From: Kudoa neothunni
Taxonomy: Eukaryota > Cnidaria
DNA length: 64,000 bases
Direction: 5' to 3'
Assembly: GCA_964304625.1 (NCBI GenBank)
Contig: OZ199839.1
Location: 496,001-560,000, forward strand
Below the pieces are notes generated by a model that had not been told where the DNA came from, searched no databases, and worked only from the letters and a program-made list of their open reading frames with translations. Each line of letters opens with the position of its first letter. The stretch's first letter is position 1. This document shows positions 37,334 through 50,429 of this stretch, in pieces. The translations under genes were made by a program, and so were the position numbers.

Positions 37334-38718
37334 TATCACTAACTGTAGTCGCTATTTTATAGCAATTATCGCTAAAAAATCTTGGATGACGTCATTATTA
37401 TTTATAATAACATTATTGCATAAATTTATGAGCCGATATTTTGAAAAGTCAAGGTGTTAACAGAACATGAATTCTTCCAAGTGTTGAATGTACATTATAG
37501 AAAATGATGTTTTTAAACGAGGCTCTGAATAAAAGAGCTAAGAATCTAATAAATGAGACAAACTCATTTTTCATATCCAGATATATCATAATTATCATTT
37601 GCTCCAAAAACTACACTAAGTTTCGTAATTTCTACATCCAGCTTATTGTAAATCACAGTATAGAATATTTAAAAGCGTCTCAAGAGCTCATATTATTATT
37701 AATATAGGAAATCAAGATGGTGAAAGATAAAGAATGTGACTTAGAAACTAAAAATCATCATTTGTTGAAATATTTGTGTCAATGTAGTTTAGATTAATGA
37801 AAAAGAAAAACTAAAATCATTTATTCGTCAGTTTTATACACTTCTTATATAATATAATAATATGCAATAAAGTAAGTCTCAAAACTTTTTTATTTTGCAT
37901 CTTATATTACAAACACATTTTTATAATATAAATAAGAAACTTTATATAAATGTTAAGGGAGTTTAGTTCAAACATCAGCCTTGGTCGGGATTAGAGAGTA
38001 TCGCAAAAGTAATTCAGAAACGCTCAACCCTTAAATCAGATCGACTAAATATCTCCCCGTTATAACTTATGTTAATATTAAATATTCTGTCGCAAAAACT
38101 CACTCAAGCATTAAAAAAAGGATCCTGAATACCAATATGTTGTCTCTCGAAAAATCGAGTAATTAATGAGAAAATCAGTGGAGTGGAATCAATCGAAAAT
38201 AAATTACAATATCTTGAGATGCAAGAAAATGGTAGGAGAAATATCAGTTAATTAGAAAAGACATTTTATTTGGTGGGAAATTTTAAACATACTTAATCCC
38301 TTCTATTTTTATTTAGCTGTCTCCAAATAATAGTAGTGCAGATTATAAAAAGTAAACTTTTAAAGTTGCACCTAAATATTATTTTCTGTAATGAAAAACT
38401 AAAAATTAAACAATACAGTTCTCTTAATGTTGCATAAATTAATGCGAAAAAGACTGTTCAACATTGTGGATGCGCAGTGCTGACGCGCAACTACGTCAAG
38501 TTGTGTTTTTAATAGTACGCAAAATTCGATTTCCCAAGTGTGAATTAATTAGTTAAATAAGTTGAATTGTAAACAGTGTTCCCCCGAAATTTAAACAAAT
38601 TGAATACAAGCCGAGAGCATTAATCGTAAAACCACGTTATCGATTTTCGGCTGGCTTATAAGTTGTTGGTTCGGCTGTGGTTGTTGACTTAACCAGATCG
38701 TGTACATATAAAAGAACA
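37334..38718. other. spacer upstream of eRF1
   Basis: A 67-codon frame at 37504-37707 is unidentified. The last 100-200 bases should hold the eRF1 promoter. Nothing else recognised. Confidence 0.35.
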
Positions 38719-40464
38719 ATGGCAGGAATATATAATGAGAATGGATCGAATATGGCTGGTGGTGAAGTGGACGAGTACGACAAGAATGTGGAAATATGGA
38801 AAATGAAAAAATTGATCAAATCGCTTGAACAAGCAAGAGGGTAAATAGAGAAACATTAGCTGAGGGGGTTGATGATGGTTCAAAAATGTTAATAATACAT
38901 CTTTCTATTTAGTAATGGCACAAGTATGATTTCGTTGGTGATTCCTCCAAAGGATCAAATTTCTCGAATTTCAAAAATGTTGGGAGACGAATACGGTACA
39001 GCATCCAACATCAAATCTCGAGTGAATCGTTTATCGGTTCTTGGTGCGATAACTTCGGTCACCCAACGTCTCAAACTCTATCAAAAAGTTCCTCCAAATG
39101 GGTTGGTAGTTTATTGTGGTACTATTTTGACGTCGGAAGGCAAAGAAAAGAAGGTCAACATTGATTTTGAGCCGTTCAAGCCGATTAACACCTCTCTCTA
39201 CATGTGTGACAACAAGTTTCACACTCAGGCGCTGTCCGATCTATTGGATGATGACAACAAATTTGGATTTATAATTATTGATGGTAATGGTGCACTGTTT
39301 GGTTCGGTAAGCGGAAATGCACGCGAAGTTATTCACAAGTTTACTGTGGATCTTCCAAAGAAGCACGGTCGTGGAGGTCAATCAGCTTTACGTTTTTCTC
39401 GTTTACGTATGGAACGTCGCCATAACTACGTAAGAAAAGTTGCGGAAACTGCGGTTCAAATGTTCATCGTTAATGATAAAGTAAATATTTCATTTCTTTA
39501 CTGTTAGAAATTGGTGTTTAAATTTGAGAAGAGATTTGGTTTCGATAATCTACAAATTTTTGGTTGTTAGGTTAGTGTTACTGGTATTATATTGGCTGGA
39601 TCGGCTGATTTCAAAACCGAATTGGGCCAATCGGATCTTCTAGATCAAGTACAGCGTTATTATGTGTATTTAAGCTGAATTTAGCAATTTTTTAGCGTTT
39701 ACAAGCCAAAATTCTTAAAATCGTTGATATCTCTTATGGCAGTGAAAACGGTTTCAATCAAGCGATTGATCTATCGCAGGATGTAATGAGCGGAGTCAAA
39801 TTCGTGCATGAGAAAAAACTTATCAATCGCTATTTTGAGGAGATTTCTATCGAAACTGGAAAATACTGTTACGGTATCGATGAGACTATGCGTCTCATGG
39901 AGATGGGTGCTGTTGAAATACTTATTATATGGGAGAATCTGGATTGCCATCGATACATTTTAAAAAATACGCTAACCAACGGTAGATTAGATTGTTGTTG
40001 TGTTGATGGAACTGTGATTTTAATGATTCAATTCAAATACAGACGAAAATGTGGCACTTCTCACATCCAAACAAGAAAGCAATCACAACAACTTTATCGA
40101 TCCAACTGTAGTTTTGTTTTTGTGTTGGCCGGTCCATTTTTACCGGTTGTGAATAGACAAAATCCGAATTGGAAATTGTGGACAAAACATTACTTGTTGA
40201 ATGGTTAGCTGAAAATTACCGAAACTATGGTATCATATTATTCATTAATTTGGCTGTTGAGTTGATATTGATTGTTGTTCTTATTGGGTTATTATAGGAA
40301 CCCATCTGGAAATTATCACGGATAAATCACCCGAAGGTTCTCAATTCTGTAAAGGTTTTGGTGGAATTGGTGCGATCCTTCGTTACAAAGTGGAAGGAGT
40401 TATTTTCGATGATGCCTACGATCTCCAGGATGAATACGATGACTTTGATGATGGAGTCTACTGA
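38719..40464 (+). CDS. ETF1: eukaryotic peptide chain release factor 1
   Basis: Seven exons: 38719-38840, 38913-39480, 39571-39648, 39696-39981, 40043-40107, 40157-40229, 40298-40464; 452 residues (human 437). Domain N has the stop-codon-reading motifs TASNIKS and YMCDNKF. Domain M has GRGGQ ([16 protein letters not shown]), the catalytic motif placed in the peptidyl-transferase centre. Domain C binds eRF3 and ends in the usual acidic tail ([11 protein letters not shown]). It recognises all three stops and releases the chain in the cytosol. The N-terminus is about 15 residues longer than in vertebrates ([18 protein letters not shown]). All introns are GT-AG, 47-90 bp, phases consistent. It is the best conserved gene in the window and shows no sign of stop-codon reassignment in the N domain. 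Confidence 0.97.
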
Positions 40465-41323
40465 ACTAGTTTTATAGGTGTATGATTTAGTGTTTAAACT
40501 TTTCACTTTTAACAACGTTGTTGTTATTTTGAATGAGTGAATCAATTTGAGGTTTTATTTGGACATTGTTATTTGAATTATGAATTCCGAAATCTGAATT
40601 GGGGTCAAGACGCCGTCGTAATTATTTAGGCGTTATTTTCTGTTGATTTAAAATCGGTTTGTGATAGCCAACCGAACAGAATTGTTTCGGTGGGGTTCTT
40701 TGTTAGTTAGTTTTGCTAAGATTTCTACTGAATTTTTTTGCGATAAGAAACGACAGTTATCGTTGTTTATTTACAGTAGTTTAGGGATACTAGGCATTTT
40801 TTGAGACAATTTTAGGTGCGTAATACTCCTATAGTATGCTGTACGCTGTATCTTTCCATGTTTGCGCGCAAGTCATCTACAATATACTTATACTAGCTAG
40901 GGTCGCACCGATACCATGTTCTACACATATACGCATGCTGACATTTTAAATTTCAATTGTTTTAGACGTTTGTTGTATTCCAACGAGATTACGCCAAAAT
41001 TTTTAGTCGTTCAAAAAAAAGTTTTAATTCTCTAAGTTTACTGGTTTTACTTAATAAGGGAACCTAACTGATTGATTGATTGATTTTACGTGGTAGTGGT
41101 AATGTATGCGGCACCTAAACAACGTCCTCTTGCGCATGTTTTATCACGTTACATTTTTCACGATTCTTGATAATAAATAAAGTAAAAGAATAATGACGTC
41201 AAAATTTTGAGAATTTTTCATTCGAACGCGGTCGGGTAATAGGATACACGTGTAATCTCCATCTTTTTTTCAATAAAATTTGAATTATTTTGTTTCTTTC
41301 TGAGTTATTTATTCAAAAGTTAT

Positions 41324-41343
41324 TTATTATTATTATTATTATT
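41324..41343. repeat. (TTA)n microsatellite
   Basis: Trinucleotide run. Confidence 0.85.
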
Positions 41344-41684
41344 CAGATTTCTTGCTATTGATTTATAACAATTTTATATAAACTATCTTTAAAAATATAC
41401 TTTTTGCAAATTTTACATAAACATCACATTTGTCACTTTAATAAAATACCTTAAGAACTTTATAGTATAGATATTAATGTAGTAAGGTTCGTTTTAGTTT
41501 TTGATTTTTTTCTTAAGTTTTTGGTTAAAAATTAAAAAATTATTCTGTTTTTATTATTAAAATTCAAGAACTTAATTTTTAAAAATGATTATATTAATTT
41601 TTTATCTTGAAGTATGTGTAAAACATTGAAGAAAATTTTGAATTACATTTTTATTATTTTATAGGTTTTTTTATATTCTAAAGT

Positions 41685-41713
41685 ATAATAATAATAATAA
41701 TAATAATAATAAT
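41685..41713. repeat. (ATA)n microsatellite
   Basis: Trinucleotide run. Confidence 0.9.
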
Positions 41714-42419
41714 TGTGAATATTTCATGACGTAAACACAATATGTTAACTAAAAGGTAGTATTTTTATCGGTACTCATATAATTGACTATAACTAATAAT
41801 TTTTTGTTTTTTTTTATAACACATTTTCATGCTTATCGAATGCTACACTAAACACACACGTTAGAATTACTCTTAAAAAGTATTAACTTCCTATAATCTA
41901 CCTTAAATTAGTTCCCTATTAAAATTAAGTGTTGATCTAAAATGTAATGTTGATTAATTATTGAAAAAACACATCAGCTCAAAGAAAATTAAGAAAATAT
42001 ATTTTGAGATCACGTGGTTATCTTCTCGCCTTTAAATTATTCATGCTTAAAACCTATATAATTAAATTTGATATTATCAAATTTGTGTTTTTATTGTAAA
42101 TAATATGAAATAGAAACAATGTTTGAGTGTTTTTCAAAACAAATTAGAGATCAATTCAATGTTGGTTGAATAATGATGGAGATTACACGTATATCCGACT
42201 GCGTTCGGATGAAAAAATCTTAAAATTTGAAAGCTATTATTTGGAGTCGAATTTTTTCTCTCCGTGTTGTTTTATTTTACTATCAAGGAGCGTGAAAAAA
42301 GCAATACGAAAAAAATACGCGAGTGGACGTTTTTTAGGTGCCACATCCTGCCCTATTATCCATTCATTCTACAGTATCTATATCATGCTTAATTTGGATG
42401 TATGACGATATCTTTTTTA

Positions 42420-43640
42420 CCGTTTGATATTGTTACATCCATCGTACTCGTTGACAAAAGAATCAACGATTCTCCTTGTTACTCGCGTAAGATGTGATCT
42501 TGTTCTTTTTAAAGAAAATGAATGTTGTACTTTGTAAACGTCTGTTATTTTACGGAAGAACACAGGCTATAAACTCCGTTTATTATAACTTATACCGTCG
42601 AAATATGTGAGTCTCCGTTCTGGTAGCTTCGATGCAAATTGTAAGGTAATTCAAAAGTTGCCTGTGACAATATTTCTACCCGAATGAAATAGAGGATTCA
42701 CTAGAGATATCACAATTTTTTCACTAATGTTAGACCGTGGGAAATACCATCTCCATTTTTTTCCAAAGTATATGCATATTCCAATAACGTATTCGTCATT
42801 GGGACCAACTAATAATAAGAATTCAAGTCATATTTCGCTGACTTTAAGGGCATGTACTGTTTGAAATTGCAGTTCGCTTTGGAAGCTACAAGCTTCTCAT
42901 CCACTGTAAAATTCTCATTGGTAGGGAAACACTTATACAATGTAATAACCCATTTATCCCATTAATTCCGAATATGACAGCATTTCTCCTCAGCCTTTTG
43001 CTTTGTTCTTGTACTTATAGAATACAAGTATAATGATCTAGAGAATTGCTTAAATCTCAAACAAATAAACTGCAGGCGATATATTCCCTTTCTCCATTGA
43101 CGCGGAATAACTCAGTTAAAATCACTTCTCTATCTTTGTGAATTGCCCTGAGGAGAATGGGCACCTAAATAACCATTAAATTCAACATTGTTGATGTTTG
43201 TCCATGTTTCCTAATAATGACATTTTTCAAATCTATTTTTGTATTTTATTATTTATTCGCATTTACTACTTATAACAAGTGTTCCAAAACAACTTGTTAT
43301 TATTTTAACATTCCGCAAACAATAAGCTGTTGATCCAACACCCGAATCCATTATGTTTTAAATAAAGTCCTAGGTTTAAGATGGTCCATTTAAGCTTCAA
43401 GAAATACAATTTGTACCTAATAGAGAGTTAGTAAATTTTCCATTCAAATTTCGTTTAATCTCTCTGAAGATTGTAGTTGGCAGTCGAAATTCATCAAAGC
43501 AGGAAATTACTGTTGATTTTCTACGATAATTTACATTTTTGATTTTATTATCACGAATTAGAATTATCATTAAAAATAATAAATGCATAAAACAACATTG
43601 AACTTTTTGTTGGGTGCAGAATTAAGGAAAAATTAATTTA
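42420..43640 (-). pseudogene. decayed piggyBac transposase gene
   Basis: On the minus strand at about 42840-42960 the frame reads NFTVDEKLVASKANCNFKQY and then PLKSAKYDLN, the piggyBac core pattern (TVDEQLV-FRGRC-FRQYIPSKPAKYG). Fragments around it (GLYLKHNGFGCW, TTIFREIKRNLN) extend the match weakly. Stops and frame changes interrupt it throughout, so it is inactive. The element boundaries were not found; the end coordinates are approximate. Confidence 0.6.
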
Positions 43641-45022
43641 AGGTGAATTTCACCCCGAAATCTTCGGAAGGTGATATTTAATTTTTACAAACTCCCCTAT
43701 TCTATTGGTTCAAAACCAAGCCCTGACAAATTTTAGTTAAATCTATAGTCATAAATTTCATATTTTAAAAAAAGAATATGTGGTTGAATTAAAACTTGTT
43801 GGGGTTTGTTTTCATCCTCAAAATCCTTAGACGGTTAAAAGGCAATTGTTCATCACTTTTATAGAAAAATGTGAAAACAAGACGATTTTTTTTATTCCAT
43901 CTAAATAAAATAATTGAGAAAAAATTTAAGAAATGCCAAGAGTTTGAAATACACGTCGGAATAATTTCTTTAATCGCTTGAAGCAAATTAAAAAATATTA
44001 TCCAGTAAGTACTCAATAGCTGTCGACTTTTTATAAGTCACCCATAATGAAAATATTGATAAAAGAATTAGTTTATTTATGTTGTACTCCTCAATAAATT
44101 TGTTAATTGATGTCCTTAGGACATCGTTTAATTTCTCAGACGTTATAAATGGAAATAAAAATTGTATATCATGGGTTTTGGATTAGATAAATATCACTTT
44201 GGGAACGTTTTAATGTATAGGTATGAAAGTTTATTTGGTATTATAAATGAAGAAATGATTCGTTAAATAAAAAATTTGGGAAAGACTTTTCCTTCTTTTA
44301 GAATTATTCAAACGATGAAATATATTGACCCGAACACTCCAATTTCAATTGAAAAATTAAGTATTGGCGATCTTTGTTACTTTTTATAAGGTAAAGGGAA
44401 GATTGAATTTTATAAAAAATACGGGTTGTTGTGTAAACTGATAAAAACTTTAAACTTAACGTTGATTATTCATTCTAGGGATAAAATATCAAATATTTTC
44501 CCTCTTCTGTGAGGTCTTGCGAAGATATATTGATGTTATTAGTTCATTCATTGATGTTGAAAGAATTTTTTCAAAGTTGCAATGTATATTCGGAATAGAA
44601 AGAATAAATCTTTTTGATGAATCCTATACGATGATTTCAACATTCAGTTTTAACAGGTTCATTATCAATAAAAATTAAAATTGTGTAATATACACGTTTT
44701 TAATTGTTATAAACTTTTTTATAAAAAAAGCCGATAAAACCAGAATTTTAGTCTCTTCCTTCAATACAATTCGATTAAATTCGAATTCGAGTTTGAATTT
44801 TCTACAATTTTTGTCGATAATAACGTTCGATTCACAAAAAATATAGTTTGAAAATACTTGCCACTACTTATAATGAAATCGCTCCTTTTTAGAGTTCATA
44901 TTCATTTTAGTGTGATATAATTCGTGGATTAATTAGAAAAAAGTTTTAAATATATAAATCAACCTGAATAATAATACTGAGTGTGTGCATATGAATCCCG
45001 TTAATTCAATATAGATATTCGT
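43641..45022. other. AT-rich spacer between piggyBac remnants
   Basis: A (T)TTCACCCCGAAA block at about 43650 may be an end of the upstream element. No gene recognised. Confidence 0.3.
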
Positions 45023-45026
45023 TTAA

Positions 45027-47490
45027 CCCATTCAGATTTTGCGTGTTTTAAACGACGCGCCACTATTTCAGCCGTGTAGCATTCAAATTTAATTACATAA
45101 TAATTAATTTTTCATTAATTCCATTCACTTATTATTTCTATTTCCCAAAAATTAAAATTTTACTTATATTTAAATTTTTGAAATGAGATGGTGTGAAGGA
45201 AATGCTAACTACCAGTCAGTTATACCAGCAATAAGTATACATAAATTCAGTCAACTTTAATTTAATTTTCAAATTACTATTGATAATAAGAGTATAAAAA
45301 ATTATTAAGAGAAGTTTTAAACCTGTAAACTCTTAGAAAAGTACTTATTAGTGGCGTGTCGTAAACGACACACAAAACCCACGAGGATCCCCAATTCCCT
45401 ACCGTGAGTGTCGAGGGATTTGTGAGACTGAGCGATGCTATCGATCAAATTGATGAATTTTACCCTGATGAATGTACCGATATTGTCATTTTATTCCCAG
45501 AAAACGTTGACGAAGTCACTGTTGTAGAAGGTAACATCCATGACTTCAATTATGACAACTGCGAAGTTTTAAATGAGGTTGACAATGCAGACTAAGTCGT
45601 GATCCGTAGACCAGATTCCTTACAAAATATGAAGGAATCAACATCAACAAGAATTACTTGGGAGAAAAATATCTCAAAAGAAACGATTGCTAGCTATAAC
45701 AATTGCAAGGGTTTCGTAACGAATGATCTCCATAGAGTTTTAACCATAAACGATATCATTACTTCATTTTTATTTAGGTTAGGTTCATACGAGACTTTCG
45801 GGTGCTTCCTGGATGATAATATAATAACACATGTTGTGCGTCAAACGAATCTCTACGCGCGACAGAACGGCAACCATAATTTCCATACAAGGGCTGTGGA
45901 AATGAAAACATTTATTGGCATACCTATCCTATCTGTAGTATATCACAAGTTACCAAGACAAAAATTGTATTGAGAAACTTCGATTGATTCTGGCGTTGAA
46001 ATCGTGAGAAAAGCAATGCTTCTAAAACGTTTTAAAGAGATAAAAAAATATATTCGTTTTGCCAATAACGATGTTTTATGAAATTAGCGACAAATTAAAT
46101 GTAAATTTTAGAAACTTTTGAATTGTTGATCAAGTTATTCCTATTGACGAACAAATGGTTCCATATTTTGGTTTACATTCTTCAAAAATGTTTATAAAAA
46201 ATAAGCCAGTTCGATTTAGCCTTAAAGCTTGGGTAATGGCCAGTTCATGGGGATATATTTACAGTTTCAAGGTATACCTTGGAAAAGGTGAAATCGTGGA
46301 TAATTCGCTTGGGCTTGGCGCAAATGTAGTTATGAACTTCGTTGATGAAAATAGTAATTCTTCAGGAATTGATATGTACTTTGACATCTTTTTTCCTCGT
46401 TCAAACTACTAGAATCACTGAATGACAAAAACCTGCAGGCACAGGTACAATTCGTTCTAGTAGAACTGAAAAGTGTCCATTTACCCCCTCAAACATTTTT
46501 GCTAAAAATAAAAGAGGCCAATATGAAGAATTTAGTGATGGAAACGGAATTGTTTATGTTCACTGGAATGATACAAAGCCAGTCACCGTTATTAGCAACC
46601 ACCTTTCGTGTCAATCATTAACAAAAATTAAGAGGTTTTCGAAAATAGAAAAAAAACAAATTTCTATATCCCAGCCGTACATGATTAACACCTATAACAA
46701 ATACATGGGTGATGTAGACCAGACAGACAATAACGTTGCTAACTATCGCATTTCTATTAGGGGGAAAATGACACTGGGCATTATTTACCAATTTAATATC
46801 TGTGTGTTGTTAACTCGTGGAGAATTATTGCTACTTATGGCGTAAACTCCATGGATTTAATACAACACACACGAGAAATAACCTCATGTCTAATTACATT
46901 ACGCGAATCTACTTAAGTTGTTAGACGATCATCTTTAGTAAATAAGCCAATAAGAATACACACCCATATTCTATTATTACAGATGATTTAACTCGTAAAA
47001 AGTTGAGGTGTGCCTTATCTCGACTATATACTATTGTAGTGACTGTTCTACTCGGTTACATCAAAAATATTTTTAAATGTTCCATAAAGAAAAAATTAAT
47101 AATATTTTCCAACGTTAAAAATAGGCAATGGCTATTTGCATGGATGGGAATATCTCCTAGAATATTTGAGATATTAAAAATTTGATTTCACAGTTACAAT
47201 GGACTGTAAATATCCTATAAAAATTTTTAAGTAATTTTAAATGGAGAATTTGTCTGTTACAGTCATACTTTAACCATCACTCGTGTACCAAAATCGTACT
47301 TTACTTGATTTAGTAAGATTATTAAATGCTTACACACAATATGTTAGTGAATTAAGTTCTATTGTCTGCAATAAAATTGGTTATTACCGTGTTAGACGTT
47401 GCTCACACAAACCATTGGCTGCATGTCTCGCATTGTCTCACGATTTTAATAATTGTCGTAAGTTGAGTGTTAAGTTTCGGTTGATCTAAA
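45027..47490 (+). mobile_element. piggyBac transposon with broken transposase
   Basis: The left end is CCCATTCAG next to TTAA (45023-45026). A 27-bp block at 45037-45063 (TTTTGCGTGTTTTAAACGAC...) recurs inverted at 45351-45377 just before the coding part. The transposase lies in pieces: 45404-45595 (acidic N-terminus), 45599-45973 (TWEKN...ITSFLF...), 46155-46412 (MVPYFGLHSSKMFIKNKP, GLGANVV) and about 46430-46845 (PYMINTYNKYMGDVDQTD). These cover most of the DDE_Tnp_1_7 domain, interrupted by stops and at least two frame changes. The right terminus was not located; 47490 is an estimate after the last open frame. Confidence 0.7.
47130..47166 (+). repeat. dispersed 38-bp repeat, copy 1
   Basis: GGCTATTTGCATGGATGGGA then AATATCTCCTAGAATA. 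It shares the GGCTATT...AATATCT(C/T)CTAGAATA frame with copies at 57852-57889 and 62481-62519. Confidence 0.45.
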
Positions 47491-50429
47491 TTATATCATA
47501 AAATTCATATATTTTATTATTATACGAAATAATTTTATACTCTAAAACATTTGGTTACGTTGAATCTATGCGGTGAATTCAAAGCGCGAATCTCGGAGAA
47601 TACCCTTTTTGAGAACTGTACTATTTAACTCACGTTTAACTTAAATTAAAATACGCCAGATATATCTGTATTTATTTCAGGCGCATCTTTCTTTATAACG
47701 ACTATACAAGATTCGTTTCGCTTGACTCATAACAAATGCATGTATGATATGATGAATCTGAAGATTCGAATAAATGGTTATTAAAATAATTAGTTGATGT
47801 TGTCCCTTGGCTGAAGACAAAAATATGAACTATAATAACAGATAAATACCAATGCCTAAGAAAGTGCCTTAAGATGACATTTGAATCTGCTCCCCTTTTG
47901 GTATGTAGGTTTCACCTCTATCAAATATTCTAACGCGAAGATAAAATATGAAAATATGGAACCTGAATGATTTAAACAACCGTTAAATAATTTTAATGTC
48001 TATATTAAGACGGTCCCAACTACAGAACAAGACTGAAAATTCGACGATATTATTTGAGCATGTGTAGTAAACAACGCTGTAAAACCTAATATGAAAAGGG
48101 TAAGCCGTTAAAGTTAAAGGACATTATAGAAAATTCAATTTATTCAAATATTCATGTAAAAAATTAGTTGGTGATGCAAAAATTCGCATCTACGTATTAG
48201 ATGGTAATAGTAAAAAAACTGCGATCACTATAAATAATTCCAATCCCGTTAATATCCACACGAAGGAATGAGAAACATTTTGTTGAGGACAAAATGGATT
48301 GTTTAAAATTGTGTCGTAAGAATATATATTGTGAAGTTAGAGCGGCATGAAAATTTTACATATATTAGTTAATTATTTATTTTCTTAACACTAGAATTCA
48401 CAAGCATCAACAACATAAATATTAATGAATATTAATTTAGCTAAAAATCTAAATCGATGATTAAATGATTAATTAAATTTCATGTAAAGTTATATGAAAA
48501 TTTAGACAAAATTACGCCAAACTGGCAAACAATGATTTAGAAAACTTCTTCATTTGGGTGTAATTTTCAAAATAAACCTAAAAGTATTACATATTGGAAA
48601 AATAGGAATGTTAATATCATTCAGTTTGTTTACTATGTATTTAGAGAGCAAAGGTGATAATTCTAATTCTAGTCATATAAATAATAACTTAGTTATTAGA
48701 AATTGTACACGCATACCCAATAATAAATTAAGCATAATTACGGTTAATTGTCTTGGTTTTGTCGAAGAAAATCCATGAAAAAAATGAGCAACATAGGTTG
48801 TAACCTACTGACAAAATTACTGGTCTTGTCCATGGTGTGGTTGTGTAAAGTTGGCTGTACATTTGAGGATTTAGTATTGATATTGAAATCGTTTTGATCG
48901 ATAAACATTGTCTTAGTATGGAATGATCGGAATTATCCAACCACTTGATTCGCATTGGTTGGTTTGCTATCATGCACAATTTCGCAACGATGAATCACAG
49001 GACTTCCAAATATTAAAACAAGAGTCCTTCGATTGTCAAGGTGACATTTTTATTATAAATTTTTGTAGTTGGAGTAAAATAAATTCTGTAATTATCAAAT
49101 TTTCGATATAATGAGAATTTTCAAATACACGCAATAAAGTAAATAATATTGGCTATAATTTTTCGGAGTAAGAGTATAAATCCACACACGTCGCCATGTA
49201 TATGATTAAAAATTCTTGTTGCACACTTTTGGGGTTCACAAAAAGGGGAGCATTAGAAGTGACGCGTGCAATAGCAACACATTGCATACGCACTTGTATA
49301 AAAACTTTAGTACTTTTGATTATTAATGCTATTAGTATTATTACGTTTGTTGCATTCATAAATTAATAACTTTTAGTTCTTTGTTTTGAGCACACTCGAT
49401 TAACATTTAAATATTACTATGTAACCGATGTGACAGACCCATCGCTCGTGGGCCGCATGTGGTTCTTTATAATTTTTTTAATTCGATAAGAGCGTTAATT
49501 CGCAATAATTCAAAATATGAATTATTTAATCATATGAAGGAATAAACCCTTTAATCGTAACCCAGATAATATTTTTTATAAGAAAACACAGTTACGAACT
49601 ACTGTATAGTTTTAATATTCTATAAAAGTTAGAATTATTATTAGTTTCATTAGGGAATACGATTGGAATTAGTGTTTATCCATTAACAAGTTGATAGATA
49701 TCGTAAGAATAAAACACGTGTTAAAGCTTTAAAAATGAGAGTAGACTAATGCAATTGGGAATGGTCATAAACTGGCTCATTAGTAAATCTAGAAATGATC
49801 CGACTCATGCGTTACGTCATTTAAATTATTCTACGCGTGTTGCTTCCAAACAGCGCAAATTATTTTCTAGAATTAGAACTTATCTCTTTCATGTTCTATT
49901 TTTTGAGTTCTTAAAAAAATATATATTATTACGGGGATATATATAAGCAAAAATTTAAAATTTTAATTTGAAAAGATAATTTTATCATATAGAATTTTTA
50001 AATTTTGTTCATGTGCATTTAAATGTACATTGGGACCAAATGGTAAAAAATAGTTGCAAATAAGTATAACATTCGAAGTAACTATTCTAACATTAGATTT
50101 AACAAATAATTATTATAAATTGCAAAATTCATAAAAAAAATGTTGACAAATAACCTGAAACAGCATGTCTCCCATCAAACATTTCCAAATTTGTTTCATT
50201 TTCTAAGTAATAATATACAAATCGATTTATATGGTCAATATAATGCAATTCTTTAGTTTTAACTAACTTTTTTTAACACGTGGTTTCGACTTACCTTATC
50301 TCACAAAGATTAGAAGACATAATGACAAAAATTTGCAAAAGAAGAACATAATATAAGAAAACGCACGGATTAATTAAATCTAACTACTTTCGTTTCTGTT
50401 GAAATACATGGAAACGATTCCTTTCTTGA
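47491..50429. other. stretch without a recognised gene
   Basis: Short frames at 48554-48778 (signal-peptide-like MLISFSLFTMYLESKG, then two Cys) and 48923-49111 could be exons of a secreted protein, but no splice path was clear. Nothing else recognised. Confidence 0.3.

Larger units (their letters stand above)
40465..42419. other. spacer after eRF1
   Basis: Contains the eRF1 3' UTR and two TTA/ATA runs (41324-41343, 41685-41713). A 79-codon frame at 42166-42405 (YIRLRSDEKILKFESYY) is unidentified. Confidence 0.35.

Noticed and set aside
49153-49359. Minus-strand frame with a signal-peptide-like start and, in another frame, a Kazal-like CEPQKC...DVCG
   Set aside because: The two parts are in different frames and no splice sites join them.
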